From Deltaproteobacteria bacterium (GTDB taxonomy: Bacteria; Myxococcota_A; Polyangia; Fen-1088): a DNA stretch of 64,000 nucleotides. Under the pieces are notes generated by a model. It saw only the letters and a program-made list of their open reading frames with translations. It did not search any database and was not told the origin of the DNA. This document shows, piece after piece, positions 26,533-35,989 of the stretch. Within the stretch, counting starts at the first letter, position 1. Each line of letters starts with the position of its first letter. The translations under genes and the position numbers were made by a program. Location: assembly GCA_016935975.1 (NCBI GenBank), contig JAFGPX010000084.1, positions 1-64,000 on the forward strand, given 5' to 3'.

Positions 26533-28233
26533 ATGCCACGTTGGCTCGCTTTCCTAGCCCTGGCATTGCTCGGGTCGGTCAGGGTGGCGTCGGCCAAGAG
26601 CCTGATCGACTACTTCCAGCCCACACCCATCGTGAGCCCGCTCAGCTCGAGCACGTGGGGCGGCTCGGGCGTGCTCCCGCGCGACACGAGCAATGGCCTC
26701 GAGACGCCGGACAAGAAGTACTTCTACTGGGACGGGAAGATCCTCAAGGTCGACGGCAAGTACCACCTCCATTGCAGCCGCTGGCCCAAGAGCGCCGGCT
26801 TCAACCAATGGTCCACGTCCATCGCGGTCCACGCCACGAGCGACAACGTCTTGGGGCCTTACCTCGACCAGGGCCAGATCTACGATCGCAACGGCGGCAA
26901 GGGCCACAACGTGGCGACCCTGGCGCTGCCGGACGGCAGCTTCACGCTCTACACCAGCGACATCACGCCCGGCGACTTCTACACTGCCCCCGCCATCACC
27001 GGACCCTGGACCTTCAAGGGCTCGATCGAGATCAACAAGAACGGCTACGACATCCCCTGGCCGACCTCCAACATCACGGTCATGGTTCGCCCGAACAACG
27101 GCGATTTCCTGGCCACGGAACGGAGCGGGTTCATCTATGTCGGCGGTAGCGAGCTGCTCGGCCCGTACGAGGTCAAAGGCCCTAGCGTCTGGCCGAACGT
27201 CTCCGGCCTGGACAACTCCAGGGCCGAAGACCCGGTCCTCTGGTACAGCGGAGGCTGCTACCACATCACGGTGAACTGGTGGGATTCCCGCGTTGCGCAC
27301 CACCTCATGTCGAAGGATGGCGTGAGCGACTGGAAGGACATGGGCGTGGCCTACGATCCCCGGACGAGCTTCATCCGCTACACCGACGGCACGGTCAACA
27401 AGTGGAACAACCTCGAGCGCCCCAACGTCGTCATCGAAAACGGCCACGTCACGCACTTCACCTTCGCGGCCACGGACATCGACAAGAGCTCGATCACGGG
27501 AACCGACAACCACGGCAGCAAGATCCTCGTGGTCCCCTTCGACGGCGTGGCGTTCGATGCCGACAACGGTTGCGAAAGCGGCACGGGTGGGGCCGGCGGC
27601 GGTGGAGCGAGCGGTCGCGGCGGCTCGAGCGGCGCGGCTTCGTCCGGCGGCAGTGGCGGCTCGCCGCGAAGCGACGCGGGTGCCACCGGCGGCACCGCAG
27701 GATCTCGCGACGGGGGACGAGGTGATGTCGGAAACGGATCGGGTGGCTCCTCTGCGACCGGGGGCAAAGCGGCGACGGGCGGGAAATCAGGCACCGGCGA
27801 CACGCCCGCAACCGGTGGGGCAACGGCGACCGGCGGTCCGGCAGGAGCAGGTGGCGCATCGGGATCGGGCGGCGTGTCGCCCAGTGGCGGCAAGCTCGCA
27901 AGCGGAGGCGCGGCCGGCGCAGGCGGCGAGCCGGTCACTGGAGGTGCGACTTCCTCGGCCGGCGGAGTCCGCGGCGCCTCGAGCAGCGCGGGGCTGGGCA
28001 GTGGTGGCGCAACGACCTCGAGCGGCGCGAGCAGCTCGTCATCGAACGGTTGCTCGTGTGGGATGACGGCCGCGACCGGCAGCCGAGGCGCATGGCCGTG
28101 GCTGCTCCTCGGCTGGTTGCTCGGCCTTGGCGCGCGCCGCCCGCTGACCGGGGCTCGCTTGCTCCGAGGCCTGGCGAAAGCGGCAGGCAGCTCCGCGGCG
28201 GATGCACGACAGTCAGAGACTCATCGGCAGTAG
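26533..28233 (+). CDS. GH43-like secreted glycosidase with MYXO-CTERM-like tail
   Basis: Starts nine bases after the GH2 stop behind AGGAGG. The 566-residue protein has a cleavable signal peptide (near ASA, residue 21) and no lipobox. Residues about 25-340 form a five-bladed propeller of GH43 type (KYFYWDGKILKVDGKYHLH, FTLYTSDITPG, SRAEDPVLWYSGGCYH, ERPNVVIENGHVTHF). RAEDP and ERPNV supply acidic residues in the positions expected for the base and acid, but the substrate is unknown. A Gly/Ser/Thr/Ala-rich stalk of about 140 residues leads to SNGCSCGM, a Trp/Leu-rich membrane segment and a basic end, the layout of the MYXO-CTERM sorting tail. So this enzyme is anchored differently from its lipoprotein neighbours. 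Confidence 0.8.
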   Translation: MPRWLAFLALALLGSVRVASAKSLIDYFQPTPIVSPLSSSTWGGSGVLPRDTSNGLETPDKKYFYWDGKILKVDGKYHLHCSRWPKSAGFNQWSTSIAVHATSDNVLGPYLDQGQIYDRNGGKGHNVATLALPDGSFTLYTSDITPGDFYTAPAITGPWTFKGSIEINKNGYDIPWPTSNITVMVRPNNGDFLATERSGFIYVGGSELLGPYEVKGPSVWPNVSGLDNSRAEDPVLWYSGGCYHITVNWWDSRVAHHLMSKDGVSDWKDMGVAYDPRTSFIRYTDGTVNKWNNLERPNVVIENGHVTHFTFAATDIDKSSITGTDNHGSKILVVPFDGVAFDADNGCESGTGGAGGGGASGRGGSSGAASSGGSGGSPRSDAGATGGTAGSRDGGRGDVGNGSGGSSATGGKAATGGKSGTGDTPATGGATATGGPAGAGGASGSGGVSPSGGKLASGGAAGAGGEPVTGGATSSAGGVRGASSSAGLGSGGATTSSGASSSSSNGCSCGMTAATGSRGAWPWLLLGWLLGLGARRPLTGARLLRGLAKAAGSSAADARQSETHRQ

Positions 28234-28307
28234 TCTGGCGCCGCCCCGCGTAGCGCGAAGCCCCAGAGTGAGCCGCCGCGACGGCCAGTCACCACTTGAC
28301 TTGCATC

Positions 28308-29882
28308 ATGCGTCGATGCCTGTTCGCGTGTTTCCCCGCGCTCGCGCTGGCGGCCTGCAGCGGCGGAGGCAGCATCTCGTCCGGCGGCGCTCTTGATGCT
28401 GCCGGCGGGACGAGCGGCGGCGGCACGGGAGCCGTCGCCAGCGGGGACGCCAGCGCCGTCTCCGGCACGGGAGGAGCCATTGCCACGGGCGGGGACAATG
28501 GAGCGGGCGGCGTTGTCGCAACGGGCGGTGTGGCGGGCGCGGGCGGTGTCATCGCGACCACCGGCAGAGCGGGCCTAGGCGGCTCGACCGCAAGTGGCGG
28601 CACCACGGGCGGCGGCGGAGCGATGGGCGGCAGCCGCGCCACCGGTGGCGCCCCGGGGACCGGCGGCACGGTGTCGTCGGGCGGCAGCCGGGCGGCCGGC
28701 GGTGCCGCCGGGACGGGCGGCGCGGGCGGGACGCGCGATGCGGGCCGCTTGACCGACGCGAGCGCCGCTGGGGGCCGAACGGGCACCGGAGGCACCAGCA
28801 GTCCGCCGGACGCCGCCGGCTCGGGAGGCAGCACGATGCCGCCCTCGACGGGAGCGCCGCAATCCAAGCCGCTCGGCTACGGCGAGGCCACGACGGGCGG
28901 CGGAGCGGCGGCGGTGGTCGAGGTCGGCAGCATGTCGGCCATGCAGGCGGCCATCGACGCGTATGCCGGCAGCGGCGGCCTTTCCCTGCGCTATGCCGGC
29001 AGGTTCGATTTCGGGACGATCAGCGACCCGTGCACGCAGTGGAAACTGCCGGCGCAAATCGTGGAGATCAAACGCAAGAACGACATCACCATCGTGGGCG
29101 CCGACGGATCGGCGGCCAACTTCGGCTTCCACATCGCGTCCTCGGCGAGCAACATCATTCTGCGCAACCTGACCATCGCGCTTCTGCCCGGCGGGGATGC
29201 CTCGGACGCCATCACCATCGAGGGCATGAGCGGCGGAGTGCCCACCAACATCTGGATCGATCACAACACGCTCTACTCGGCGCTGGTGGACTGCGCCGGC
29301 GCGGGCGACACATCCTTCGACGGCCTCATCGACATCAAGAAGGGCGCCGACAACATCACGGTTTCGTACAACTACCTGCACGACCACGGCAAGGTCAGCC
29401 TGAACGGCTTTTCCGACAGCGACACGGAGATCCGCCACGTCACCTTCCACCACAACGTCTTCGCCAAGGTCGGCTCGCGCACCCCCCTGCAACGTGGCGG
29501 CTACAGCCACATCCTCAACAACCTCATCTCGCAAGTCTCCACCTCGGGCATCAACGTGCGCATGAACGGCCATGCGTTGGTCGAGGGCAACTACTTCGAG
29601 AACGCGAAGAATCCCGTCACCTCACGCGACAGCGATGCCATCGGCTACTGGGAGCTGCGCGGAAACAACATCACGAGCCCGGCCGATTTCACCAAGTTCG
29701 GCATCACCTGGTCTGCCAGTAGCTCGACGCCGACCGTGGACGCCACCGACTGGAAGACCACCGCCACCTTCCCCGTGGCGCTTGGCTATTCGTACTCGGT
29801 GGATCCCCCGCAGTGCCTCAAGGACGGGTTGCTGGCCGCGGCCGGCGCCGGCAAGGGCCTGGCCACGCTCAAGTGCAAATAG
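28308..29882 (+). CDS. PL1 pectate lyase lipoprotein
   Basis: Ca-dependent lyase that cleaves polygalacturonate by beta-elimination. ATG at 28308 gives 524 residues with lipobox LALAAC, about 170 residues of Gly-rich repeats, and a parallel beta-helix from about 190 (LGYGEATTGGGA). Family motifs are TNIWIDHNTLYS, DGLIDIKKGADNITVSYN and SRTPLQRGGYSHILNN. Arg391 and Arg396 flank the R-x-P-x-x-R motif; Arg391 or Arg396 corresponds to the catalytic Arg of PL1. VSYNYLHDHGKVSLNG and YFENAKNPVTS are typical rungs. It follows the GH43-like gene by 74 bases with no strong ribosome site, so it may belong to the same transcript. Confidence 0.92.
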   Translation: MRRCLFACFPALALAACSGGGSISSGGALDAAGGTSGGGTGAVASGDASAVSGTGGAIATGGDNGAGGVVATGGVAGAGGVIATTGRAGLGGSTASGGTTGGGGAMGGSRATGGAPGTGGTVSSGGSRAAGGAAGTGGAGGTRDAGRLTDASAAGGRTGTGGTSSPPDAAGSGGSTMPPSTGAPQSKPLGYGEATTGGGAAAVVEVGSMSAMQAAIDAYAGSGGLSLRYAGRFDFGTISDPCTQWKLPAQIVEIKRKNDITIVGADGSAANFGFHIASSASNIILRNLTIALLPGGDASDAITIEGMSGGVPTNIWIDHNTLYSALVDCAGAGDTSFDGLIDIKKGADNITVSYNYLHDHGKVSLNGFSDSDTEIRHVTFHHNVFAKVGSRTPLQRGGYSHILNNLISQVSTSGINVRMNGHALVEGNYFENAKNPVTSRDSDAIGYWELRGNNITSPADFTKFGITWSASSSTPTVDATDWKTTATFPVALGYSYSVDPPQCLKDGLLAAAGAGKGLATLKCK

Positions 29883-30083
29883 GCAGTCGCGGTCGGACGC
29901 ATCGAGCGAGCCAGCGTCGTGGGGGCATGGGACACGCCCAGGCCGCGCTATCCGGCGCGGGTCGGCAGGCGCCCGGAAATCCCGCCCCGCCGCATGGGAT
30001 TCGGCAAGACGAAGTCGGGCACAAGAGCGCGGCAACGAACGCATGCGCAAGACGCTGGCGCCGTTTGGCCCTATCATGCGGCC

Positions 30084-30578
30084 ATGAGCCTCGTGGAAAT
30101 CTGCCTCTTGGCTTCCCTCCTGGTCGTCGTCGTGGTCGTCGCAAAGATGCTGCGGGCCGTGCGTTTGCTCGACGGACGCATGACCCTGCTCCAGGAACAA
30201 CTGAAGCTCGGCCGCGTCGCCGCGCCCAAGGCACGCAATAGCCAGCCGGCTCCCACGAGATCCTCGCCCGTCAGGACGCCGGTGTTCGGAGTGCCGGTTG
30301 CGCCACCTTCCCCGCGCGCACCGACCCCGGCCCCCGAGGCCGAAAGCGCAGCCGAGGAAGGGCACCACCCGGGCGAGCAAACGGCCCATGTCATCGGTCA
30401 AGCCGAGGCGGATGCGGTGTGGGCACACATGGAGGCGGAGCAGGAGCGGCTGAAGAAGGCCATGGGCCGCGACTTCCAGGTGCGCACGCGCAAGCGCTCC
30501 GCCAGCGACATACGCGGCAAGCCCGTGGTGCGCGCCTTGTCCGCGCAGGATCTGGCCAAGAAGATCGAGCGCAAGTAG
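30084..30578 (+). CDS. Small membrane-anchored protein of unknown function
   Basis: I do not recognise a family. The 164 residues start with a membrane helix (about 3-21, LVEICLLASLLVVVVVVAK) followed by a short helix (VRLLDGRMTLLQEQLKLG) that could form a coiled coil. A Pro/Ala-rich spacer leads to a charged C-terminal helix (ADAVWAHMEAEQERLKKAMG) and a basic end. The ribosome site is weak. It converges on a glycosyltransferase gene and ends at a strong hairpin. The topology suggests an inner-membrane protein with its tail in the cytoplasm. Confidence 0.6.
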   Translation: MSLVEICLLASLLVVVVVVAKMLRAVRLLDGRMTLLQEQLKLGRVAAPKARNSQPAPTRSSPVRTPVFGVPVAPPSPRAPTPAPEAESAAEEGHHPGEQTAHVIGQAEADAVWAHMEAEQERLKKAMGRDFQVRTRKRSASDIRGKPVVRALSAQDLAKKIERK

Positions 30579-30598
30579 GGGCGCGATTCGTCGCGCCC
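30579..30598. terminator. UUCG-loop hairpin between convergent genes
   Basis: An eight-base perfect stem (GGGCGCGA / TCGCGCCC) closes a TTCG tetraloop directly after a stop codon, between two convergent genes. It likely terminates transcription from both sides, though there is no long T-run. Its flanks resemble the palindrome at 55308-55333. Confidence 0.6.
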
Positions 30599-30622
30599 TT
30601 CGCCATTCATCGCGCGCTCTCT

Positions 30623-31726
30623 CTACCAGCGCACGACCACGCGCAGGATTGCCAACAGGAGCTTCCACACCGGCTCCACCACATGGGTGACAATCGGGCC
30701 GCGGAAACCAGGGTAGTCGATGACCGCGGCGAAGTGGCGGAGGATCTCGCGGTCGGGCACCCGGCGGATCGCGGCGACGGCGCGCCGGCCGCGCCACAGA
30801 TAGCGCCAGGCCGTCGGGCGCACGAACCACAGAAGCGAGCGCAGCTTGGCGCCCAGCCAGCCGCCGCGCGCCGCCATGAAGAGCAAACCGAGATCCGCAA
30901 GCAGGAGGGCCGGGAGCAACAGCAAGACCGTCGGCAAACGGTAGTTCTTGAGCACCACGATCCAGCGGTTGCGCTCCATCCAGTACCACTTGGACGTGGC
31001 CCGCGAGAATTCGTAGTAGTGCCGGCATACGCTGGCCGGAGCCACCACGTTGCGCAGGCCCGCCACGCGGATCCGCCAGCCCAGATCCAGATCCTCGTGG
31101 TAGAGCCAAAGGGTTTCGTCAAAGAGGCCCACCCGTTGCAGCACCGGCACCGGCAGGAGCACGCAGGCCCCGGACGAAAACGCGATGTCGCGCGGCCCCG
31201 GCGGCACGGCCGCGCGCGCCCCCAGGTAGCCGCCGACGTAGCCGAAGCCCAGGAAGTGAATGAGGTTGCCGCTGGAATTGACCTTCTCGGGCTCGCTGCC
31301 CAGCACGAGCAGCGACTGCACCGAGCCCACGTCCGCGCTGCCCTCCGCCGCGTCGACCGCCTCACGCAGAGCCGCGCGCTCGCAGGTGGCGTCCGGGTTG
31401 AGCAAGAAAACGTAGTCGACGCCGCGAGCCGTGGCTGCCCGCAAAGCGAGGTTGTTGGCAGCCGCGAAACCCAGGTTGCCGCCCGGCTCATGCACCACCA
31501 CGGACGGCAGGCGATCCCCGAGGCGTTCGATCTCCCGCCGCGCCGCCGCCAAGCTGCCGTCGCCGGCGCCGTTGTCCACGAGATGGAGTTCCAGCCGCTC
31601 ACGGGGGTACTCGACCTCCGCAATGCTGGCAAGCAGGCCGGGCACGAACCTCTCGCAGCGGTAGAGGACCGTCACCACGGCCACGCGCGGGAGCGATGCA
31701 TCCGTCTCGGTGCTCAACGCCCGCAC
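30623..31726 (-). CDS. GT2 glycosyltransferase (rhamnosyltransferase-like)
   Basis: Predicted inverting sugar transferase acting on a cell-surface glycan. The 367-residue protein has the GT-A fold: VAVVTVLYRCERFVPGLL, LHLVDNGAGDGS, GGNLGFAAANNLAL, the DxD-type FLLNPDATC, and FDETLWLYHEDLDLGWR with the acidic catalytic region. A hydrophobic helix (about 265-285, VLLLLPALLLADLGLLF) anchors the C-terminal half to the membrane. The GTG start at 31726 directly follows the TAG stop of the kinase gene, so translation is probably coupled to it. This puts a glycosyltransferase downstream of two Ser/Thr kinase genes. Confidence 0.87.
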   Translation of the reverse strand: MRALSTETDASLPRVAVVTVLYRCERFVPGLLASIAEVEYPRERLELHLVDNGAGDGSLAAARREIERLGDRLPSVVVHEPGGNLGFAAANNLALRAATARGVDYVFLLNPDATCERAALREAVDAAEGSADVGSVQSLLVLGSEPEKVNSSGNLIHFLGFGYVGGYLGARAAVPPGPRDIAFSSGACVLLPVPVLQRVGLFDETLWLYHEDLDLGWRIRVAGLRNVVAPASVCRHYYEFSRATSKWYWMERNRWIVVLKNYRLPTVLLLLPALLLADLGLLFMAARGGWLGAKLRSLLWFVRPTAWRYLWRGRRAVAAIRRVPDREILRHFAAVIDYPGFRGPIVTHVVEPVWKLLLAILRVVVRW

Positions 31727-32926
31727 CTACTTGCGCGAAGGCGCTTGCGCATCCTCGGCGGCCAATTCCGCCAACACCTTGAGCGCAGCCGCCCGCTTGG
31801 CCGCCCTGCCGGCTGGCCGTTCCGAGCCACCCGGCGAGGACGCGGGAGCAGGGCTCGCAGATGCCGCCCCGGCGCCCCCGTTTCCGGGTTTGGCGCTCTT
31901 GGCGGGCGGCGGCGCCGGCAGCGGCTCGGGTTTGGGAGTCGTCGCGGCCCGGAAGGCGGGCAGCACCTCCTTGAGAAAGCGCCCGCGTTCGGCCGCCTCC
32001 TCGGCGATGGCCTTCTTGTAGATGGCGTGCATCAACTCCGACACCCTGGCCGAGTCCGTGCGCGGCGCCGCCTCCGCGATGGCGTCCGACAGCGCCAGCC
32101 GGAACTCCTCGGCGCTGGCGAAGCGCTTGCCGCGATCGGGGGCCAGCGCGCGCATCACCACCGCGTCCAGGGCCGGCGTCACCCACGGGGCCCGCGACGA
32201 CGGCGGCATGGGTTTGGGATGGCGCACGACGGCCAACGCGGCCACGGGATCGAGTCCGGCGATCTGCAAGTACTGATGCCCGGTCAGAAGCTCCCACAGC
32301 ACCACGGCGAGCGAGTACACGTCGGTACAGGGATCGGCGACCTCGCCGCGCGCCTGCTCGGGCGCCAGGTAGGCCGCCCGTCCGAACACCACGCCGGGCT
32401 GCGTGTGTTCTTCCTTGAGGGCGCTTCTCGCCAGACCGAAGTCCGTCAGTTTCACGTCGCCGTTGTAGGCGAGCATGATGTTGGGCGGCGCCACGTCGCG
32501 GTGGACCAGATTGAGCTCGCCGTACGTGTGCACGAAGGACAGCGTGCGCGCGACCTCGCGTGCCACCTGCAGCGCGACCTCGAGCGGGATACGATGACGT
32601 ACGCGCACGCAGCGGTTCCACACCTCGCGCAGATCCTTGCCCTCGACGAGCTCCATGGCGATGTAGAACTCCCGGTCGACCTGGCCGGCGTCAAAGGTGT
32701 TGACCAAGCCAGAGTGGGAAAGCCGCAACACCACCTTGGCCTCGTCCAGAAACCGCTTGGCCTTGCCCTCGTCCGCCTTCTCGGGAATGACCTTCTTGAT
32801 CACGCACAGCTTGTCGAAGCCGTCGAGCTGGCCCAAAGCCGCCACGTAGATCTCCCCCATCCCTCCCTTGGCGAGGGGCTTGAGCAAGACATACTTGCCG
32901 AACTGTCGCGGGTAGGCGGCGGCCAT
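31727..32926 (-). CDS. Soluble Hanks-type serine/threonine protein kinase
   Basis: The 399-residue protein has one kinase domain and no membrane segment. Residues 10-30 carry the glycine loop (LAKGGMGEIYVA), Lys44 or Lys45 the ATP-binding lysine (CVIKKV), Asp144 the catalytic base (VHRDVAPPN), and Asp162 the DFG motif. The usual HRDLKPEN is HRDVAPPN, a variant common in myxobacterial kinases. APEQARGE and DVYSLAVVLWELLTG are typical C-lobe motifs. The last 80 residues are Pro/Ala-rich with no known domain. It closely resembles the N-terminal kinase of the next gene (shared FDAGQV, EGKDLR and VWNRC), so the two arose by duplication. Confidence 0.92.
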   Translation of the reverse strand: MAAAYPRQFGKYVLLKPLAKGGMGEIYVAALGQLDGFDKLCVIKKVIPEKADEGKAKRFLDEAKVVLRLSHSGLVNTFDAGQVDREFYIAMELVEGKDLREVWNRCVRVRHRIPLEVALQVAREVARTLSFVHTYGELNLVHRDVAPPNIMLAYNGDVKLTDFGLARSALKEEHTQPGVVFGRAAYLAPEQARGEVADPCTDVYSLAVVLWELLTGHQYLQIAGLDPVAALAVVRHPKPMPPSSRAPWVTPALDAVVMRALAPDRGKRFASAEEFRLALSDAIAEAAPRTDSARVSELMHAIYKKAIAEEAAERGRFLKEVLPAFRAATTPKPEPLPAPPPAKSAKPGNGGAGAASASPAPASSPGGSERPAGRAAKRAAALKVLAELAAEDAQAPSRK

Positions 32927-32976
32927 GACTGCGGACCCCGTAGCTTATCAGCGGGCCGGGCCGTACGTCGCCTATT

Positions 32977-35820
32977 TCAGGGCAAGAGCCGACTTTCCAC
33001 CAGGCGCAAGCCCTGCCCCGCCACGCGGTTGTTGGGGTCGAGCCTGAGCGCCTCCTCGTAGGCCTTCTTTGCCTCCTCGAACTTCTCCAGCTTGAAGTAG
33101 GCATCGCCAAGCAACACCCGCGCCTCGACGCCGCCGCCCGCGCGGGCGCTCTGCCGGGCCCGCAGGGCGGCCTGCTTGTAGTTCTTCTCCTGGAAGGCGA
33201 TCTTGGCCAGCCCCGCGGCCGCAGCGCCTCGGGCCTGCCTCCTGGCGAGTAGCTTGCCGAAGGCAACTCGGGCCTCATCGTAGCGCTGGGCGTGCAAGAG
33301 CTGTCGAGCCTTCTGCAACGACTCCTCGATCTCCTTGGCCAAGGCCACGGCCGGGCGAGCGGGGCGCCCGCTCGGCTCACGCCGGACGGTCTCGCTGGGC
33401 TCGGGCTCGGCGACGGCCGGCTCCACCCCGGAGGCGCCTGCCTCGGCCGCGGCATCAAACGAAGCCGCGGCCACGGGCGGAGGCGGAACGGGGGCGGGCA
33501 CGGGCGGCTGGACGCTGCGGACGGCAACGGGTGGCGCCGATGCCGCTGCGCCCTCCTGCTGGTTCTGCCGGGCACGGCCCAGGGCATACAGCGCCGCGCC
33601 GGCCAGCACGAAGGCAACGAGCCCGCCAACGAGGTAGAGCCGCCGGCGAAAAGCAAACGGCAAGACGACGCGCGTCTCCGAAACGTCGCCCGAGAAAGGC
33701 TGGTAGTCGGCTTGCAGCCCCTCGCCCGCCGGCGGGCTGACGTGCGGGAGCAGCGCCGGCGGCGGCGTCACGATGAGGACGCTCTCGAGGGCTCGGATCT
33801 CGGCGGCGAGCTCGGCCATGCTCTTCGGGCGATCCTCCGGCAGCCGAGCCATGGCGCGTTCGACCAGCGCCACGATCTCCGGAGAAAGCCCGGGCCGCAC
33901 TTCGACGAGCGGCGGCGGCGGCTCGTTGGCCTTCTTGTGCAGGACCTCCATCACGTTGTCGCCCTCGTAGGGCGCCTTGCCCGAGAGCATCTCGTACATG
34001 ATCGAGCCCACGGCGTAGATGTCGGAGCGTGGGTCGGCGGGGAAACCGGCCGCCTGCTCGGGCGCCATGTATTCGGGCGTGCCCATCGCGACACCGGGCC
34101 GTGTCAAGCGTTTGCCGCGCCGCGGGTGCTCCTCGATCTCCGCGCTCTTGGCGATGCCGAAATCCAACACTTTGACGAACTCGCTGCCCTCGCGCACGTC
34201 GATGCCGGGATTCGACTGCCCGTTCGACGGGGAGCGGCCGCCGCCCAGACCGAGCAGCAAGATGTTCTCGGGTTTGAGATCGCGGTGGATGACGCCGACG
34301 TCGTGCGCCGCCTGCAGCGCCTCGCACATCTGCTCGGCGATATGCAGGGTGCGCAGCGTGGCGAGCGGCCCCTCGCGGTGGATGAGCAGGCCGAGCTCGA
34401 TGCCCTCGATGTATTCCATCACGAAGAAGAGCGAACCGTCGAGGGTCGTGCCGAAGTCGGTGACGTTGACGACGTTCGGATGCTCGATGCGCGAGGCGGC
34501 GCGCGCCTCGCGCCTGAATCGTTCGACCAGATCCGGGGTGCGCGAGTACGCCGGATGCAGAACCTTGATGGCCACGCGCTTGCCGATCTCGACATGCTCG
34601 GCTTCGTACACGCGTCCCATGCCGCCCTCGCCGCACAGGCGCTTGATCTGGTAGCGCCCCGAAAGGAGCGCCCCGACCATGCGCGAGCCCTCTTCGAGCG
34701 GCTTGGGCGTGATCACCGGCTCCGGACCGCCGGGGCGACCCAGCGGCGCCGTGGCGACACGTTCGGCCGCGACCTCCACCAGCGCCTGAGGCGGCGGCGA
34801 GAACGGCTCCCGGTGCATGCTCGAGAAGCCTTCGAGCAGATAGGCGCCATCGCGCACCAGCTCCTGGCGCTCGCTGCGTTCCTTGGCCATGACCTCGCTC
34901 CACAGATCGCGCAGAAAACGCGCGACCTGATGCCCGTCCATGGCCGGGGCGTTCTTGGCGAGAAAGGCCGCTAGCTCCGAGCGTAGCTCCTCGCCGCTCT
35001 GGAAACGATCCTCCGGCCGCGGGGCCAGCGCCCTGAGCACCAAGAGATCGAGCTCGCGCGGTACGCGGCTAGCCCGCTGCGAAGGCGGCACGACCTGCGG
35101 GTGGCGCACGCGTTCGAGCAGATCGTCCTGGGGAGCCTCCTCGCCGGCCACGCGCGGCGCTGGGGCGAAGAGCTGCCGGCCGGTGAGCAGCTCCCACAGG
35201 ATGACACCTGCGGCATACAGGTCGGTGCGCCCATCGAGTGTCTCGCCACGCGCCTGCTCGGGCGACATGTAGCTGACCTTGCCGTAGACCACCCCGGGCG
35301 CGGTCTTTTCCAGCTTCAGGGTCGAGGTGGCCAGACCGAAGTCGGTCAGCTTGATCTCGCCGGAATAGGACAGAAGCACGTTGGGCGGGGAGACGTCGCG
35401 GTGGACGAGCTTGAGACCTTCGAAGGAATGCGCGTAGCCCAGACCGCGCACCAGCTCCTTGACGATGTGAACGGCGACGGGCAGAGGGAAGGCCACGCCC
35501 TTCTGCGCACAGCGGTTCCACACCGCGCGCAGATCCTTGCCCTCGATGAAATCCATGGCGAGGTAGATCTCGCCTTTGACTTGGCCAGCGTCGAATACGC
35601 CCACCAGGTTGCCGTGCGACAATCGCACCACGACTTTGGCCTCGTCCTTGAAGCGCTGCAGGTAGCCTTTCTCGACCAGATGTGGCAGCGCCGTCTTGAC
35701 CACGCACAGTTTTTCCATGCCGCGATGGCCGTGCAGCGCCAGGTAGAGCGCTCCCATGCCCCCACGCGCCAGGGGCTTGACCAGGACATACCCACCGAAG
35801 CGTCGCGGAAAGCCTTCCAT
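32977..35820 (-). CDS. Tandem double serine/threonine kinase with TPR-like tail
   Basis: The 947-residue protein carries two complete kinase domains. The first (about 8-275) has [12 protein letters not shown], Lys42 (CVVKTA), Asp142 in VHRDVSPPN and Asp160 in TDFGLA. The second (about 386-690) has [31 protein letters not shown] and VLDFGIA, the canonical form. A membrane segment (about 725-745, [20 protein letters not shown]) is followed by a Pro/Ala-rich stretch and a TPR-like C terminus (about 820-945, [38 protein letters not shown]). So both kinases are cytoplasmic and the TPR region is outside. The two domains belong to different subtypes, suggesting fusion rather than simple duplication. 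It lies upstream of a related single kinase on the same strand. Confidence 0.92.
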   Translation of the reverse strand: MEGFPRRFGGYVLVKPLARGGMGALYLALHGHRGMEKLCVVKTALPHLVEKGYLQRFKDEAKVVVRLSHGNLVGVFDAGQVKGEIYLAMDFIEGKDLRAVWNRCAQKGVAFPLPVAVHIVKELVRGLGYAHSFEGLKLVHRDVSPPNVLLSYSGEIKLTDFGLATSTLKLEKTAPGVVYGKVSYMSPEQARGETLDGRTDLYAAGVILWELLTGRQLFAPAPRVAGEEAPQDDLLERVRHPQVVPPSQRASRVPRELDLLVLRALAPRPEDRFQSGEELRSELAAFLAKNAPAMDGHQVARFLRDLWSEVMAKERSERQELVRDGAYLLEGFSSMHREPFSPPPQALVEVAAERVATAPLGRPGGPEPVITPKPLEEGSRMVGALLSGRYQIKRLCGEGGMGRVYEAEHVEIGKRVAIKVLHPAYSRTPDLVERFRREARAASRIEHPNVVNVTDFGTTLDGSLFFVMEYIEGIELGLLIHREGPLATLRTLHIAEQMCEALQAAHDVGVIHRDLKPENILLLGLGGGRSPSNGQSNPGIDVREGSEFVKVLDFGIAKSAEIEEHPRRGKRLTRPGVAMGTPEYMAPEQAAGFPADPRSDIYAVGSIMYEMLSGKAPYEGDNVMEVLHKKANEPPPPLVEVRPGLSPEIVALVERAMARLPEDRPKSMAELAAEIRALESVLIVTPPPALLPHVSPPAGEGLQADYQPFSGDVSETRVVLPFAFRRRLYLVGGLVAFVLAGAALYALGRARQNQQEGAAASAPPVAVRSVQPPVPAPVPPPPVAAASFDAAAEAGASGVEPAVAEPEPSETVRREPSGRPARPAVALAKEIEESLQKARQLLHAQRYDEARVAFGKLLARRQARGAAAAGLAKIAFQEKNYKQAALRARQSARAGGGVEARVLLGDAYFKLEKFEEAKKAYEEALRLDPNNRVAGQGLRLVESRLLP

Positions 35821-35889
35821 TTCTGAGCGTGCTGCTGGTCGATCTTAGGGTAACAAGTGCAAGATTCCTAGGGGTCTGGCTTACGCCGA

Positions 35890-35915
35890 CGCAAAAAGAT
35901 ACCCCGATCCGGGGT
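35890..35915 (-). terminator. Rho-independent terminator of the Cys-rich lipoprotein gene
   Basis: Read leftward, ACCCCG-GAT-CGGGGT is followed by ATCTTTTTGC, a GC-rich stem with a T-run. It lies 75 bases past the leftward stop at 35990 and before the tandem kinase gene, so it should end that transcript and insulate the kinase gene. Confidence 0.65.
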
Positions 35916-35989
35916 CCGGAGCAGAGAGAAGCCGGACGTCCCCGCCGGCGACTTCCAAGCTGGGACAGCGCGATGGCCTGGCTCCGATG

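Noticed and set aside
30419-33061. 880-codon rightward frame across the glycosyltransferase and kinase genes
   Set aside because: Shadow of two well-supported leftward genes; no signal or domain.
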